Shown: positions 12,061-25,402, counted from the stretch's first letter. The stretch: DNA of 64,000 bases from Promerops cafer (GCA_013398275.1 VZSE01012460.1:65828-129827); one strand, 5' to 3'. Notes: generated from the sequence alone by a model not told the origin. Made by a program: numbers and translations.

Positions 12061-13400
12061 ATAGATTCATAGAATAATTTATGTTGGGATGGAAGTCATC
12101 AAGTCTCACACTCTGTCGACTGTTCAAGTATATGACCAATCTTATAGGGGGGGAAAAAACCCAAACAAATTCCCTTACATTTAGTGAGAACTTAGGATGT
12201 TCCAGTTAGTGCCTGTTGCCTTTCATCTTACTGTTGTACGCCTCCAGGAAGGCTCTGTCTCCTCTGTATCCTCATCTCATCAGCTGCCTATACCCAGAAA
12301 TGAGGTTCCCCCTTAGCCTTCTCTTCTGTGTGGGTGAACAGATCCAGTTCTCTCAGCCTCCCCTTGAATGCCATGAGATCCAGCCCAGTGATTAATCTGG
12401 AGGCCCTCCAAGGAATCACAGTCTTTCTTGTCCTGGGGTGCTGTGGTCCTGTCGCAGTCCTGCGCTGGCAGAGGGGTGGGATCATTTCCCTGCCCTAGCT
12501 GGCCAGCCTTTGCTAGCAGAGCTGAAGCTGTCTGTCACCTTCCCTGGCAGAGGAACCCGTTCCCATCTCCCATTCAGCTGTTTGTCTACCAGGGTCATTA
12601 TCTACACAGCGCCTTCCTGGGCAGGCCCCTGGCCTCTGCTGATTGCAAAAGCTTGTCCTTTCCCAGATGCAAGATGACATATTTACTTATGTCAGACTTC
12701 ATAATGTTTGTGCCAACTTATTTCTCCAAAGCGTCCCTACAAATACCACCCCTGCCATCCAGGGTGCTGCTTTCCCCATTTGGCTGCCCTCAACAACTCC
12801 TGTCACCACATGCCTTTGCATAAAGTCCCTCTCTGTTTCTGTTGTAGGCCACTTTCTGGTACTGGAAGGCTGCTGGAAGGTTTCCCCAGAGCTTTCTCTT
12901 CTCTCTGTACATGAAATAACCCCAGCTCTCTCAGCCTATTCTTACGGGGAAGGTGCTCCAGCCTCCTGACCATAGCTGTGGCCCTCCTTGGATCAGGAGG
13001 TCCATGGTCCATTTGTGCAGGTCCATGTGCTCCTTTTGCTTGGGGCCCCAGAGCTGAACACCATGCTGCAGGTGGGGTCTCAGAGAGGGGAGTTTATGGC
13101 TACAATTATCTCCCTTGGTTTGCTGGCCAGGCTGCTTTTGACGCAGCCCAGGATTGGTTTCTGGGCTGTGAGTAGACGTTGACAGGACACAGCAAGTTTT
13201 TCATCCACCAAACACCCTCAAGTCCTCCTCTGCAGGGCTACTCTCAATCCATGCATTGGGATTGCCCTCACCCATGTGCAGGATCCTGTACCTGGCCTTG
13301 TTGAACTTCCTGAGGTTTGCCCCAGCCCACTTCTCTCCTGTCAGGGTTCCTCTGCATGGCATCCCTTCCCTCTAGAACATGGACCACAGCACTCAGCTTG
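12061..13400 (-). mobile_element. CR1 LINE fragment, antisense (3' end plus C-terminal RT region)
   Basis: The segment starts with the complement of the CR1 3' terminus (TTCATAGAAT). It runs through the typical 3' region: complement of the "gaacagatccagttctctcagcct" phrase, then the "ggggccccagagctgaac" and "ccctctgcatggcatccct" phrases. Phrase-level similarity to avian CR1 holds over about 1.3 kb. Open frames inside it are decayed LINE sequence and not host genes. Confidence 0.8.
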
Positions 13401-14530
13401 GGAAGCAGCCCCTCTGCCTGGAATGCACCTCACCTAAAGCAAGGACTTGCAAGGTGGGCTGAGCTGAAGCTTATCCAAGGAGCTGCAGGGGCTCTCTGTC
13501 TAAATACAGACAGAAGAGTCACCCACACAGGACCTGCTTTCCCTAATCCTCCACTCCCACCGTGGTGGCTGCCTGGACATGTAAATCCACATTAGGCCAG
13601 GTGATCTGTGCACTAAAAAATAAGTCAGGACAAGGGAGGTGGCTGTCTCAGCTCCCATCAGAGCCCAGAAGTCTGGAGAGGGAACGTGCTCACCCTAAAG
13701 GTAACATCACTGTGGCCAGGCTACTCCTCCTTAGGCTCCATGGACAGCTCAGTCTCAACCCCAAATTCTTTCCAGCTTCTGGTCCTCCCTTACGTCAGAT
13801 TATTACAAAGATCACAGTCCTTCTTCAACTTCTCTTCAGTCAGATAGATGGCATGAGTTGAAAATCACAGAGGCAGTGTCTCGAGTTTTAGAAAAACAAT
13901 GTTGTAATATCCAGTGAATTTGGACACTGTGGGGAAGTCCTAAGAGAAGGTGGCAGCTGCTCGCCTGCACCCACAGCCCAAGATGACTGAGCCATTTCCC
14001 TGATAGGAAGTTACAACCTGTACTTGTCTGCTGAAACAAAAATCTGATTTCTCACAAGGAAAAGCCACATGCAGAATAAACCACAACTTTTTTATTTTTC
14101 CCTATAAACTATTAAACTATTCCCAAAATGGAATTTCAGAGAACTGTAGAAATGAGAACTTTCTGCACATTTCCACTGCCTCTGGTGAATACTCTGCAGG
14201 GATACTGTAATTTTTTTCCCATCACAGTTTGCTCCTTAGTGTCAGTGAATAATTTCTTTTTAAATCCTTATATACATAATCCTATTTTCTGCTTGAAAAT
14301 TGCAGATTTTTTTCCACAGATCCAAAAAGGAAAGCCACTTTTGGTATGAAATCATGTTTTCTAACAATCCACAGTTAATACTGTATTCTTTGTTCTCATT
14401 TCCCATAAAGAATAGTATTTTCACAGAAGCTTGGGGGAGAGAAAAAACAATTTATTTCAATTCTAATCCAGCCTTTCTCGTTTGCCTCAGGAATCTCCCT
14501 AGCATAAAAGTAAGATTGAGCTCCAGCAAA

Positions 14531-14582
14531 ATAAATACAGAAATTCTGAAATACAGAAATTCTGAAATACAGAAATGCTGAG
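14531..14582 (+). repeat. 16-bp tandem repeat, three copies
   Basis: The unit AATACAGAAATTCTGA is repeated three times, the last with a G substitution. Confidence 0.85.
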
Positions 14583-15465
14583 ACAGGTATGACTCATGCC
14601 TGCCTTCCCTCAACACATGGGAGTGTCTCTGACTCTGTTAAGTAAGATTATATATTAAAAGTGATAAACACACATTTTCAGGTCATTTTCTCTTTAACAG
14701 TACAATCACTGTCACTGGCAGCATGTGGAATGACTCGTCCTTGCAGTATTTTTGGCAGAAAGAGCAAATACCTTCAGCAAACTCCTGCTTCTGTGATCCA
14801 ACTCCACACAAGCTACAAGATGACATTCTCAAGTTACAAGATAAAACAGTACAGCTCTACTCAGAGGAGCGGGGGATGCAAACCTACCTCCAACAGAAGA
14901 CTCCAGCAACCTTCCCTTATAGGATTCCTGATGCCTTTGTTCAGGGAAATGATGGGATTCAAGAAGAAAGCAAAATCCCAAACCACCTTGCACTTCTGGT
15001 CATTCAAAAAAGAATAACAATAATATAATTAGCAAAACTAGATTTTGTCACCCTGGGACTAATTAAAAAGTTCTTGTAGTGCTTCACGTCATGTGGATCA
15101 GGACCACGTGCAGATGCAGGAACCCTGTGATAATTGGAGCAGAACTAAAGTGGGAATTTTCATGGCAGTGTAATCACTTCTCCCCTTCACAGGACGAAAA
15201 AATGCAAATTACAACTCTCCCAACCACAGACTTGCTGCCCTGGAGCTTGTGTTCAACTGTGCTTTGAAATAAATGTTCAGTCATTGCTACAGGATTGTTG
15301 TATCAGTAAAGCCTTCAGGGCAGTGATTATTCCAAAACACTTCTCTGCACCTTTACAAAGTGAATTTTTCTGGTTCTACAATAAAAAGTTGGTCTACGCG
15401 TACACAAAGGGGCACAGATGCAGGTGGAGAAACCACAGTAACGTAGCCAGAGAAATGGACACTGA

Positions 15466-15530
15466 TGCACCTCTTCCAAGAGATGCACCTCTTCCAGGAG
15501 ATGCAGCTCTTCCAGGAGATGCAGCAGCCC
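15466..15530 (+). repeat. 18-bp tandem repeat, about 3.5 copies
   Basis: The unit ATGCACCTCTTCCAGGAG recurs with single substitutions. It keeps a frame reading (D-A-P/A-L-P-G/R), but the surrounding frame has no known homology. Confidence 0.85.
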
Positions 15531-15942
15531 CAGGGCTGGGGGTGGTACCAGTGGGTCAGTGGGAGCAGCTGCTGGGCCAGCTTGGAGACTGGGGCAGAGT
15601 TCATGGCCAGGAGATAAAGGACCCCTTATGGAATGAGAGGAGAAAGGCATCTCAGGTGGTTCCAGGATTTAGTAGGGATGGCAAGGGGAGGAACCACACT
15701 GGCCGTGCTCAGTGCAGTCAGGATTCCCCGGCTGGCTGAGGGCTCTCTGTTCTGTGTGCTCCTGTGTGTGGGAGCACGTGTGCTGCAGCTGGAGTCACAG
15801 GGCCCATGTGTCCATGGTGCCAGGTGCCATTGGCCTGCTTGGCCACCTGGGCACACGTCAGCTCATCCTGAGCCCCTGCCAACCAGCACAGCTCAGTCCT
15901 TCCAGCCTTCCCAGCCCTCTTCCCTAAGCCTGGAGCACTGCA

Positions 15943-16020
15943 TGGCCTTGTTGTGGCCCAGCTGCAGGACCTACCACCTGGCCTTGTTGTGGCCCAGCTG
16001 CAGGACCTACCACCTGGCCT
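15943..16020 (+). repeat. 36-bp duplication within the CR1 copy
   Basis: A unit starting GGCCTTGTTGTGGCCCAGC occurs twice in direct tandem, followed by a partial third copy. Confidence 0.85.
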
Positions 16021-16207
16021 TGTTGAGCCTCCTCCCACTGGCCTTGCCCCATGGATCCAGCCAGAGATCCATCCCTCTGAGCCTTCCCACCCCCCCAAAA
16101 CTACCACCAAGGTGGTCTGCCAGCTCACTGAGAGTGCACTCAACCCCTCCATCCAGATCACTGATGAAACACACTAAAAAGGACTGGTCCCAGTAGTGAG
16201 CCCTGGG

Positions 16208-16266
16208 GACCACCAGCTGTGATGGCCCACCAGCTGTGATGGCCCACCAGCTGTGATGGCCCACCA
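16208..16266 (+). repeat. 18-bp tandem repeat within the CR1 copy
   Basis: CACCAGCTGTGATGGCCC appears three times, followed by a diverged fourth. Confidence 0.85.
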
Positions 16267-16950
16267 TCTGGATGTAACTCCCTTCCCCGCCACGCTTAGC
16301 ACTCTGCTGCCCAGACTGGTTTTTACCCAGTGGAGAGTTTGCCCATCCAGGCCATGAGCAGCCAGTGTCTCCAGGAGAGCACTGTGGAAAATTGACTCAA
16401 AGGCTTTACTGAAGTGCAGGTAGATGATATGCACAGTCTTTCTCTCACCCACCAAGTGAGACATCTTGTCACAGAAGGAGACCAGACTGGCCAAGCAGGA
16501 CCCGCCTTTCCTAAACCCAGGCCAGGCCTGAGCAGGTTTTCCTGTACATACCACATGAGATGATCTGTTCCCTTCCTGGCACCAAGGTCATACTGTCAGA
16601 CCTGTAGCTCCCCAAACCCTTCTTCTGGCCCTCCTTGCAGGTGGGAGCCACGTTTGCTAACCTCCAGTCAGCTGGGACCTCCCCAGTTAGCCAGGACTGC
16701 TGATAAATGACTGCAAGTGGCTCGCTGAGTGTCACCACTCCCTGGGCACCACTGAGGGATCCCATCCAGCCCCACAGGTTTATGTGCCTCAGCTGTGTAG
16801 AGGTCACTGCCCAATTCCCCTTGGATCATGGGGTTCATTCTGCTCTTCACCTCTGTCCTCCAGCTCAGGCAGGTGAGTACCCCAAGAACAACTGGTATGA
16901 ATTGCAGCATCTTTGGGCTTCCAGCAGGATATGTGGGAGCCCTCACCAGG

Positions 16951-18880
16951 CATAAAAAGGCCTCAAAACTCCGGTGTTAACGGCAGAGAGTGCAGGAATG
17001 AGGCCTGTCCATTCCTCAACAAAGAAGGGTGGCAGAGCACTGCACTGTACCTCCCAGCCCCCACGGGCTCTGTGCATCAACCCCAGAAGCAGGGACATCA
17101 GCACAGCTCACTGTCCCGGGATGGCAGAGCAGCTGTCACCTCCAGCAGCCCCAGCCCAGGACCCTCCTGCAAAGGTCTGTGAGTCCAGCCTGGACACCAG
17201 ATCACTTGGGGGCTCTGCCCAGGCTGGGGATGTGGCTGCCACTTTCCCCTTTCCCCAGCAGCAAAGCCAAGAACCTGTCCCAGACACAGACAAAACCACA
17301 AATGCTTGCCTAGGATTTCAGCTTCGGATTTACAAATTTTTAAGCTGTGAGAGTAGTCACAACGTGCCCTAAAATCTTGGAAAATTGTCCCAGTCAAGTC
17401 TGAACCATGGTTCAGTGGAAATTAAGGGGTACAAGGAAGGGAAATACCAACTTTAATTAGGGAAATCAGTGTCTTACAACTTGTGAAAGAATGTGTAAAG
17501 CAGATTAACAAAACAAATGGTACAGAAAACTTGGAATTAAGCCTTGCTGTCTTTAATACTGTATTGCAACTTAGCAGTCAGCCCAGAGCTAACCCCAAAG
17601 CAAGGCAGCAGTGCAGATCACTCAGCTCTGCCAGAATGAGACCCAGACTCCAGGATCAGCCTCGTCACACACTGGTGCCTGGAGAGACGTGGCTATCACA
17701 GCCAGACACTGGACTTGCCTGGACAAACTGACACAGAGGGGCTACTGATCCTAAGTGCCTCAGTGTGTTCCTGCCTATGGCCTCTGATGGGGGACCAGTG
17801 ACTGCAGCCCTTGCTGGCACACACAACCCCTTCAATGCCCAGAGGGGTCACTGCCCCCCAAGCACAGCCCATGAGGGGGCCCATTCAGGCCCCAGGGGAG
17901 TGAAGGGTGCAGACTCTGTGGAGAGCCCCACAGCAAGCAGGGCAGTGCTGGGGGGTGTGAAAGGAGCATGTCAGCTCTTTGGGGGTATCTACTCAAAGGA
18001 GCCATAAAAGGCATAGAGATAAACCAGACGTGATGGGGAGGCTGTGATGAGAACGAGCCTGATCAGCCACCCAAAAGGGGTAAGGATGTGTGAGGTTGAG
18101 AACATTTATTTTTACAGCAGGGAAGTAATGGGAGACACAGCCACAAAACCTGACCAATTAGCATTTAATAAGGCAAATAAGCAGGAACAAATGGCATCAC
18201 TCCAGCAGCTGATGAGCTCTCAAGAAGCTTTAGGCAGCCTAGGACTTTGCAACTGCTAGGGATGCAAAGCTCAGTGTCCAGGATGTTGGATGGAGACAGT
18301 GGGATGCCAGCTGCTGAGGAACTGTGCAGGGACAGCGAGCAGCCAAGAGGGGTTACACAAAAAGGGTTATAAGAGGCTGGTTGGGTGTAAACCTGGGCCA
18401 GTCAGGGCTGGTCTGGCTGAGCTCTACACTCGACCACCACAGTCCTGGCTTATTTAATCCTGTAACTCTCTGTGCAACCTCCCAGGGTCCCATCTGTGTG
18501 CTGCAAGGACCAAGTGCTAGCTACTGGGCAGCCAGCATGTGTGGATTTGGGGCCAGCTAAGTCAGACAGGGGGACAGGGAGAGCAGAGGCCCAGCCTGTG
18601 GCAGCAGCTCCTGCAGCCCGTGGGAACTGACCCTACAGCCACTGAGGCAGGAATAGTCCATGTCCACAGGAGCAGCTGCTGGGGGGCAAGCATGAGCAAG
18701 GGGAGGGGCTGCATGCCAGCAGCTGCAGCAGGACAGCCACCCACAGCACGTGTGCTGATTCTGGGGGAGGCAACTCCTTGCACATCCCACAAGCCAGGTG
18801 TGCACGTGTGGCTCCAGCAGCAGTAATTCAGAGCAGCTAGCAAGTAGGGGACTTGCATTTTGGCCACAATAACCCCTGCA
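16951..18880. other. Intergenic, no gene recognised
   Basis: The sequence is moderately GC-rich with several 60-130 codon open frames on both strands. None has recognisable motifs or splice-linked partners. It may be decayed repeat. Confidence 0.4.
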
Positions 18881-19590
18881 GCGTTATAGGCTGGGCACAG
18901 TGTGGCTGGACAGTGCCCAGGCAGAAAGGGACCTGGGGGTGCTGGTCCACAGCCGGCTGGACACGAGCCAGCAGTGTGCCCTGGTGGCCAAGAGGGCCAG
19001 TGGCTCCTGGCCTGGATCAGGACTGGCGTGGCCAGCAGGAGCAGGGAGCTCATTCTTCCCCTGTGCTCGGCCCTGGTGAGGCCACACCTCAGTGCTGTGT
19101 CCAGCTCTGGGCCCTCAGTTTGGGGAGGACGTGGAGACGCTCGAGCGCGTCCAGAGGGGGCAACGAGGCTGCTGAGGGGCTGGGGGCACAAGCCCTGTGA
19201 GGAAGGGCTGAGGGAGCTGGGGGTGTTCAGCCTGGAGAAAAGGAGACTCAGAGGTGACCCCATCACTCTCTGCAGCTCCCTGAAAGGTGGTTGTAGTCAG
19301 GTGGGGTTGGTCTCTGTCTCCAGGCAGCACTGACAGAACCAGAGGACAGTTTCAAGCTGCGTCAAGGGAAATATAGGTTAGATGTTAGGAAAAAGTTTTT
19401 CATGGAAAGTAATAAAGCACTGGAATTGTCTGCCCAGGGAGGTGGTGGAGTCACCATCCCTGGATGTGTTTAAAAAAAGACTGGATGTGGCACTCGGTGC
19501 CATGATCTAGTTGAGGTGTCAGGGTTGGGTTGGACTCGATGATCTTGAAGGTCTCTTCCAACCTAGATATTCTGTGATTCTGTGACTCCA
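18881..19590 (+). mobile_element. CR1 LINE 3' end, sense
   Basis: The typical order is present: GACCTGGGGGTGCTGGTCCAC, the "agccagcagtgtgccc" phrase, "gaagggctgagggagctggg", "ggttggactcgatgatctt", and the terminal ATTCTGTGATTCTGTGA. It is a 5'-truncated copy of about 0.7 kb. Open frames on either strand inside it are not host genes. Confidence 0.9.
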
Positions 19591-22354
19591 GGTATGGGCA
19601 GGGTTATCAGGAGGGCAAGGGATCCATGTTGATACCTGGAGATACCTGCAAGTGTGGTGTGCCTTTGGGATGAGCCTCCCAAAGTGATGCTGAGTCTGGT
19701 GTGTCAAGCTGGAGCAGCTGGCAAGGAGGGGACCTGTGGGATGGGTCAGGAGGCTGTGGTCCATGCTGGAGTGCTGGGTGGACAGAGGGGCCACACTAGT
19801 GCTCAAAGGATTCGTGAGTGTGCACGTCCTTGTGCACCCTGCGGTGTCACGGGAGTCTGCCAGCCCCACCAAGCACGGTGCCTGTGTGTCACCTGTGTCC
19901 TATGTGGGGGTGCTGCTAACAGCCCCCCTGGCTGGGGCTAACAGCAATATCAGTGTCATTGTCCACGTGTCTGTGTGTGACAGCAGCCCAGCATCAGGGC
20001 TGGCCGGCCCTGCAGAGAGGAAAGGAACAGCTGTGTCCTCAGCTCGGACAGAAACCCTGGGTACCAGGCCCCCAGGCTGGGATGTCAGTGGCCACACAGG
20101 AGGGTCCTGGGCCACTGACAGCTGTTCACATGGCTTAACAAAAGCAGTGAGCTCTAAAGGAACAGAGACACCTGCCCCGAGGCAGAGGGGCCCAGCATTG
20201 GCTCAGATATGGCTGCAGGAACACTCTGCTAGCCCTGAGCACTGCAATGCCAGCACTGGCGTAACACAACACCTGTACTCAGGATCACAAAGCCTTGATT
20301 CTGGGGACCAGCACTTCCTTAAGGTCACTGAAACCAGACACATCCCATGGAGATTTCAGCCTGCTGTCACCCAAACATGCACCTTTTCTGGCTCTATTGC
20401 AGAGAAAGGGGCATGGGGCATGTGTGAATTTATCATGATGGAAAGTCTTAACTGCACGCAGAAGACAGTGCTTCCAGATCCCATATACAGATTCAGATGA
20501 CAGAAGCTCATTTAAACCTGTGATGTATTTAAGCCAAACACCATGCAGAGGCAACTTTTCACTTCTCCTGAGTGAGTTTGTTCTCATTTCCCATCACAAC
20601 CCAAAGCCATTGCAATCATCAAGGTTTAAACAGGTACAGCAACGACCTAACTGGGCTGGCTAAGCAGCCTGGCTGACAGAAGGATGCTGCAAACCACAAC
20701 ATCTGGGGAAGTTCTGAAGCCTGAGGCTCGAAAAACTCAGCTGAAGTAACTAAAGCAGCACTGCTGATTGTCCCCATTCCACAAGGAACTGTGTCTGTAT
20801 CCCAGAGTATGTCAGCCTCCTCTCACAGACAGCAAACTGAAGCTCTTGGGAAGAGCAAGGAAGCTGTACCTAACTTACAGGCAGCAGAGACACAGTCCAA
20901 GCAACCCACATGCATCTCAAACCATGCTGCTTTCATGACTATTCCCAAAGTCCCATTTCACCTGACTGTGCTGACACTAACTGCAAGGACTATCTCCAGT
21001 TCCATCTGCAGGCCCACTCCAATTTTCCTGCCTGGAAAGCCAGCAGATTGCCATTCTGTCTCCAGTGTGCACTGAGGAAAAAATCAGTAGAGGGGGGCAT
21101 CTAGACTTCACCAAGACTGATCCTTCAGCTACTCTGACTACAGCATGGCAGAAATACGTGGCCTGCTGTTGTTCTGGATGGTAAAGAGTAGGTCTTTATC
21201 TGCCTGAAGTGCCTTTTCATAGCATTTTCTAGCCCCAACTCACATCACACTAGGAATATTTCTGCAGAAGTTCTGCTGTAATAAACTTCACTGCTCTGTG
21301 GACTTCACACCCAGCAACCCACTTTAGGATATTGGGTGAAGGGAAGCATGTGGATACATTTCCTGCCACTGTGAGATGAAACTGCAATCTGCTTTACAAG
21401 GGAAGAGGTACAGCTTCCCAAGGCAGACCAGGCAGCTTGAATATTCTCAGTGCCCAGTCAGGGGGAACACCCTGCACACAAGCACCACCTCATGGGATCA
21501 ATAAAAGAAAACCACCCTGGTCTGAGGCAAGCACAATGAAGGCAATAGCTGAAATGCTCCTTTGGACTAAAGCTGTGACTTGCACTGCCTCACACAATGA
21601 TGTACCACCCAGCTTTCCTGAGCTCAAGCTTAGATGTAATGGGCACTTAGCCAAGGCAAAGCAGTCCAGGGGCCACAGTCTGATTGTCACCCTTTCCCCT
21701 ACAGGCTGGCAAAGCAGTGTTCTTCCTCATCCCTGCCACAGCACACGGGGTATGGAACTCTGGAAGGGTGTAACTCTTTGGACTAGACTCAGCTGAAGGT
21801 ACTGACACATCAACTTGGTACCAGCCACAAGAAAAGAGAGGACAGAGTCTCCGAGCAATCTGTATTCAGCACCCTAAGATGGATCTTCTCCCACAACCAC
21901 CAAGACCAAGAAAGAGACTTTATCTCTTCTGCTTTGCCTGTGTCATCATGGGGAAAAACAGGAAGGGCGACTTCCAGGACCTTGGAGGAGTTACAACAGC
22001 ATTAGGACCTGCTTCCTGCTGCCACATCTCTCAGGGGAGAAGACCTTACACCCCCAGCTGCTTTGCCAGCAGTTCACACACACACCATGCAAAAGGGAAG
22101 ATGGGCAATTCCACAGTCACAATCCTTTGAGGGGCTTGTGCCCTTCCCCAAATGCAGGTAATGTTAAGATTCAGATGGCAGTAAGAGGGATGATTCCTAA
22201 ACGGGGGATGCACACAGGGAGATCCAGGGAGAAAGGATCACTCACCCTTTCAGGATGGGGATGGGGAAGTGTCAAGGGGCAGGGCTGCCCCCTTTGATGG
22301 GAAGGCACGTGAGCTCACACAAACAGGGCCCAGCCCAGCCCAGGTGGGGAGGCC
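19591..22354. other. Intergenic, no gene recognised
   Basis: A 254-codon plus-strand frame (19736-20500) starts soon after the CR1. It has no domains, a biased composition and no homology I know. The stretch nearest 22354 should hold the SDR39U1 3' untranslated region, but no clear AATAAA was found close to the stop codon. Confidence 0.45.
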
Positions 22355-25300
22355 TTAAGCCACGATGTCCTGCAGAGCTGCAGGCAGCTCAGGGAAGGTG
22401 AAGCAGTAGCCGCTGTCCAGGGTGCGCTTTGGCAGCACCCGCTGTCCCTCCAGCAGCATGGCCGCCCGCTCGGCCCCAAACGCTGCCCGCACGGCCCAGG
22501 CGGGCACCGGCAGCAGCGCCGGGCGCCGCAGCGCTGCCGCCAGCTCCCGGGCAAAGCTGCCATTGGAGGTGCCACGGGAGGAAGGGGCAACACCGTTGAG
22601 GATGCCCTGCACAGACTCCTTCTCCAGAGCATGACACACAATCCCAGACAGGTCCCGAATGTGGATCCACGGGAAGGGCTGGAGTCCAGAGCCCATGGGG
22701 CCTCCGAGCCCCAGACGGAAAGGCAAGAGCATCTGAGAGATTGCGCCACCATCTCGACCCAGCACGACACCTGTGGGGAGAACACAGTGAGACCAGGTGC
22801 CCCTGCCCAAAGGGCAAAAGCCCTCTTCACACCCAGAACTACAGGCAGGAGAATCCTCAGAGGGCTGGACTGAACAGGACCCCAACAAGGAGAGACAGAA
22901 GGACTGATGTCCTTTACCCACCTCTTCCCACTCGTGCCCCAGCAGTAAAGCACAGTCACCATCAATAAGCATGGTGCCCCATCTCACCTGATCTCACCAC
23001 AACACTACGAGTTGGGCTCCCAGGGATGAGAGCTGCAGCCTCCCACGAGCTCACCAGGCGAGAGAAGAAGTCAAAATCCCCTCCTGGGCTGTCTTCAGTG
23101 TACTCAGCTGTGGGGCTGGGGCGGTAATAACCTGCAGGGTAACAGCAGAAAGGGGGTCAGGGTTGAATGATGACACCAAGCCCCCCCTTCCCCATCAGAC
23201 CATCCTCTCTGCCCCCGGGAGCCCAGAACTCCTGTGACGAAAGGCTGAGAGAACTGGGATTTTTCAGCCTGGAAAAGAGACCTAATTGCAATTTTCCAGT
23301 ACCTGAAGGGAGCCAACAAGCAAGCTGGAGAGAGACTACAAGGGCCTGGAGTGCCAGGACAAGGGGGAATTGCTTCAAATTGAAAAGTCAGTTTAGATTG
23401 GCTATTAGGAAGAAAATCTACCCTGTGAGGGTGGGGAGGCCCTGGCACAGGGTGCCCAGAGAAGCTGTGCCTGTCCCTGGATCCCTGGAAGTGTCCAAGG
23501 CCAGGTTGGACGGGGCTTGGAGCAACCTGGGATAGTGGAAGGTGTCTGTGTCATGGCAGGGGGTGGAATTTGATGGTCTTAAAGGCCCCTTCCAACCCAA
23601 ACCAGTCTGGGATTCTGTGAGCTCCATGACTCCACCAGGGACATCCTCACATGAACAGCCCAGGGTCTCTGCTGGCAATGCTGACAAGTTTTTGAACTAC
23701 CCATGTGCTCTATAGGTTCAGCAGGATGCACTAACACTCAGGCAGCCCAAAAACACAAAGAGGCCTGCAAGCAACCCACTGAGCTGGCTGGAAGGTGCCT
23801 GCTTTAATACTGGGCACCACAGAGGATAAACCATGGCAGCTTTGAAGACTGCAGCAAGCAGAAAGTTGGAGATTATGCAGAGGGCTTCAGCTGAGGCCTT
23901 ACTCACACAACTTGATTTTATGGCGTGCCTGAAGGCTTTCACAGGAAACACAGAAAAGCTTCTGCCCTAATGACACCAAGACAAAGCACAGGGACCCAAA
24001 CTCCTCTCCAGCAGTACTAAAAAGCTTATCAAGGCTTGCCTAAAGGCAGTGACATTGATGGCAATACAGCTGACATTTCAAGGCAAGACACGTGCTCCCA
24101 AGAACTGTTTCTGTCTGCAGGTAAAGCCTCTCCAGGCCAGCAGGAGGGATGTCTTGGCCAGCCCCAAGCAATACCTACGCCAGTGACGAGGACCCAGGCA
24201 CGGGGGGGCTGCTCAGCAGCAGCAATGGCTTTGGCCAAGGTCTTCGTGGTCTCCACCCGGCTGCTGATGATCTCCCTGCAGAAGGCATCACCCCATCTGG
24301 GAAAGACAGAGCCAGGGACTAAACACCTTTAAACACCTCACTGCCACCGAGGGGGACCCCAGCCAACACCAGCTCACAAGCACAGGAGAGCCCACAGGAA
24401 CTGCCCTCACCCCAGAGCAAAGGCAGGACATGTCAGCTTACAGCATAAATGCAGGGGAACTTTGGAAGACGGTGGTTCTTCACTTCCCTAAACAGATTAT
24501 GATGTTTGGAATGCCTTCAGACAAAGTCAGCAAAGGAGCTAGACACCAAAGCTGGTGTGCCTCCTAGAGGTCAAACTTTGGTTCTGATTTTGCATTAACA
24601 AATGTAGGCACGGCACCCAATGTCCTTTTGGAAGTGTGGAACTAATTTTTCTGGCCTCCAGCTGTAGATCCAGGAGAGAACCTTTCTTCCAAAGGTCTCT
24701 CAGAACCTACCAGGCCCACAAAAATGTCAACAGCTGGTTTACTCAAGAGCTTTCTGGTCGTTTCCTCCCTTTTCACAGTCTCTGACAACACAGGCCTGTC
24801 TGGCCTCCACCTTGTCCCAGCAGCACTGTGGAACATCAAGTTACCTGCGGAAAGGGTTGAGGACATTTTCACCAGCCAAGTTGACCACGGCATCGCACAG
24901 GGGCAGCCCAGAGCGGGACAGCTCCTCCTAGGCAGGAGTAACACACACATCACACATCAGGCCTCCTCTCTGCTCAAGCCTTCCCTGCAAATAAGCAGGG
25001 CAGGCTCCCAAGAACTTCAGCCAGTTTCTTCCTGACATTCGCGGAGTACAAGCACGAATGGAGAAGGTTTTGCTCCCTGGAGCTACAGCAGCACCCGCTC
25101 CAATGACTGTGACCCATAGAGCACCCAGGAGCCCAAAGGAACTTTGTTAAGCTCCTTATCCACAGGAGCCAGACATCCCTTGGCAGGGTCCCTGTATGCC
25201 ATGGAAAGCCAGGCACGCAGGCTGCTTTCTCAGCCCTGTCATATTCCCCCGACGTGACCGCTCCCACCTCATACCCAGCTGATCCGATCCTCGCCCCCCC

Positions 25301-25381
25301 GTCGCGACACATGGGTCACTTGGTGCCCTCGGCTCCGCAGCAGCTGGGTCAGGGCTCTGCCCACGAAGCCTGTCCCACCAC
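22355..25381 (-). CDS. SDR39U1: SDR39U1, epimerase family (atypical SDR) protein, first exon missing
   Basis: Five minus-strand exons with matching phases and GT-AG junctions: 25381-25275, 24927-24845, 24296-24175, 23131-22988 and 22770-22355 (stop TAA). Together they give about 290 residues, nearly the whole vertebrate protein (about 293). Visible in order are the NAD(P)-binding GGTGFVG loop, VNLAGENVLNPFR, AWVLVTGVGYY, the acidic EDSPGGDFDFF, VVVRSGVVLGR, LGLGGPMGSG and PWIHIRDL, then the C-terminal LLEGQRVLPKRT. It is an atypical, NADP-type short-chain dehydrogenase without the usual YxxxK spacing; its substrate is unknown. Exon 1 (about 7 codons, starting MRVLVG in relatives) was not found between 25382 and 25741 and probably lies in the N gap. 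A CR1 copy sits in the intron between 24175 and 23131. Confidence 0.95.
23230..23632 (+). mobile_element. CR1 LINE 3' end inside an SDR39U1 intron (antisense to gene)
   Basis: The phrases AGGCTGAGAGAACTGGG, "gggtggggaggccctggcac" and "ccttccaacccaaacca" end with GATTCTGTGA. This is a 5'-truncated avian CR1 of about 0.4 kb. Confidence 0.9.
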
Positions 25382-25402
25382 CTGGCGAGAGAGACAGACA
25401 GG

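Larger units (their letters stand above)
13401..15840. other. Intergenic, no gene recognised
   Basis: A 118-codon and a 101-codon open frame overlap at 14661-15028, but they match no family known to me and have no paralogue in the window. Two short tandem repeats are listed separately. Confidence 0.45.
15841..16950 (-). mobile_element. CR1 LINE fragment with decayed reverse transcriptase, antisense
   Basis: Translated on the minus strand, disconnected frames read RT-like segments. One contains PADWRLANVAPTCKEG (about 16600-16680). Another contains YLHFSKAFESI and LAAHGLDG (about 16340-16450), both typical of CR1 ORF2. Frameshifts and two internal tandem duplications show that it is dead. Confidence 0.8.

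Noticed and set aside
14661..15028. Overlapping frames of 118 and 101 codons
   Set aside because: No family resemblance, and the two frames overlap on one strand without a preferred one.
18562..19266. A 234-codon minus-strand frame
   Set aside because: It runs antisense across a CR1 3' end; the GC-rich LINE leaves few stops.
19736..20500. A 254-codon plus-strand frame
   Set aside because: It has no recognised domain, no splice partner, and begins within GC-rich repeat-like DNA; chance is likely. A transcript or protein homologue would change this.
22315..22965. A 216-codon frame overlapping the last SDR39U1 exon
   Set aside because: It is an alternative reading frame of that exon; only the other frame matches the SDR39U1 family.
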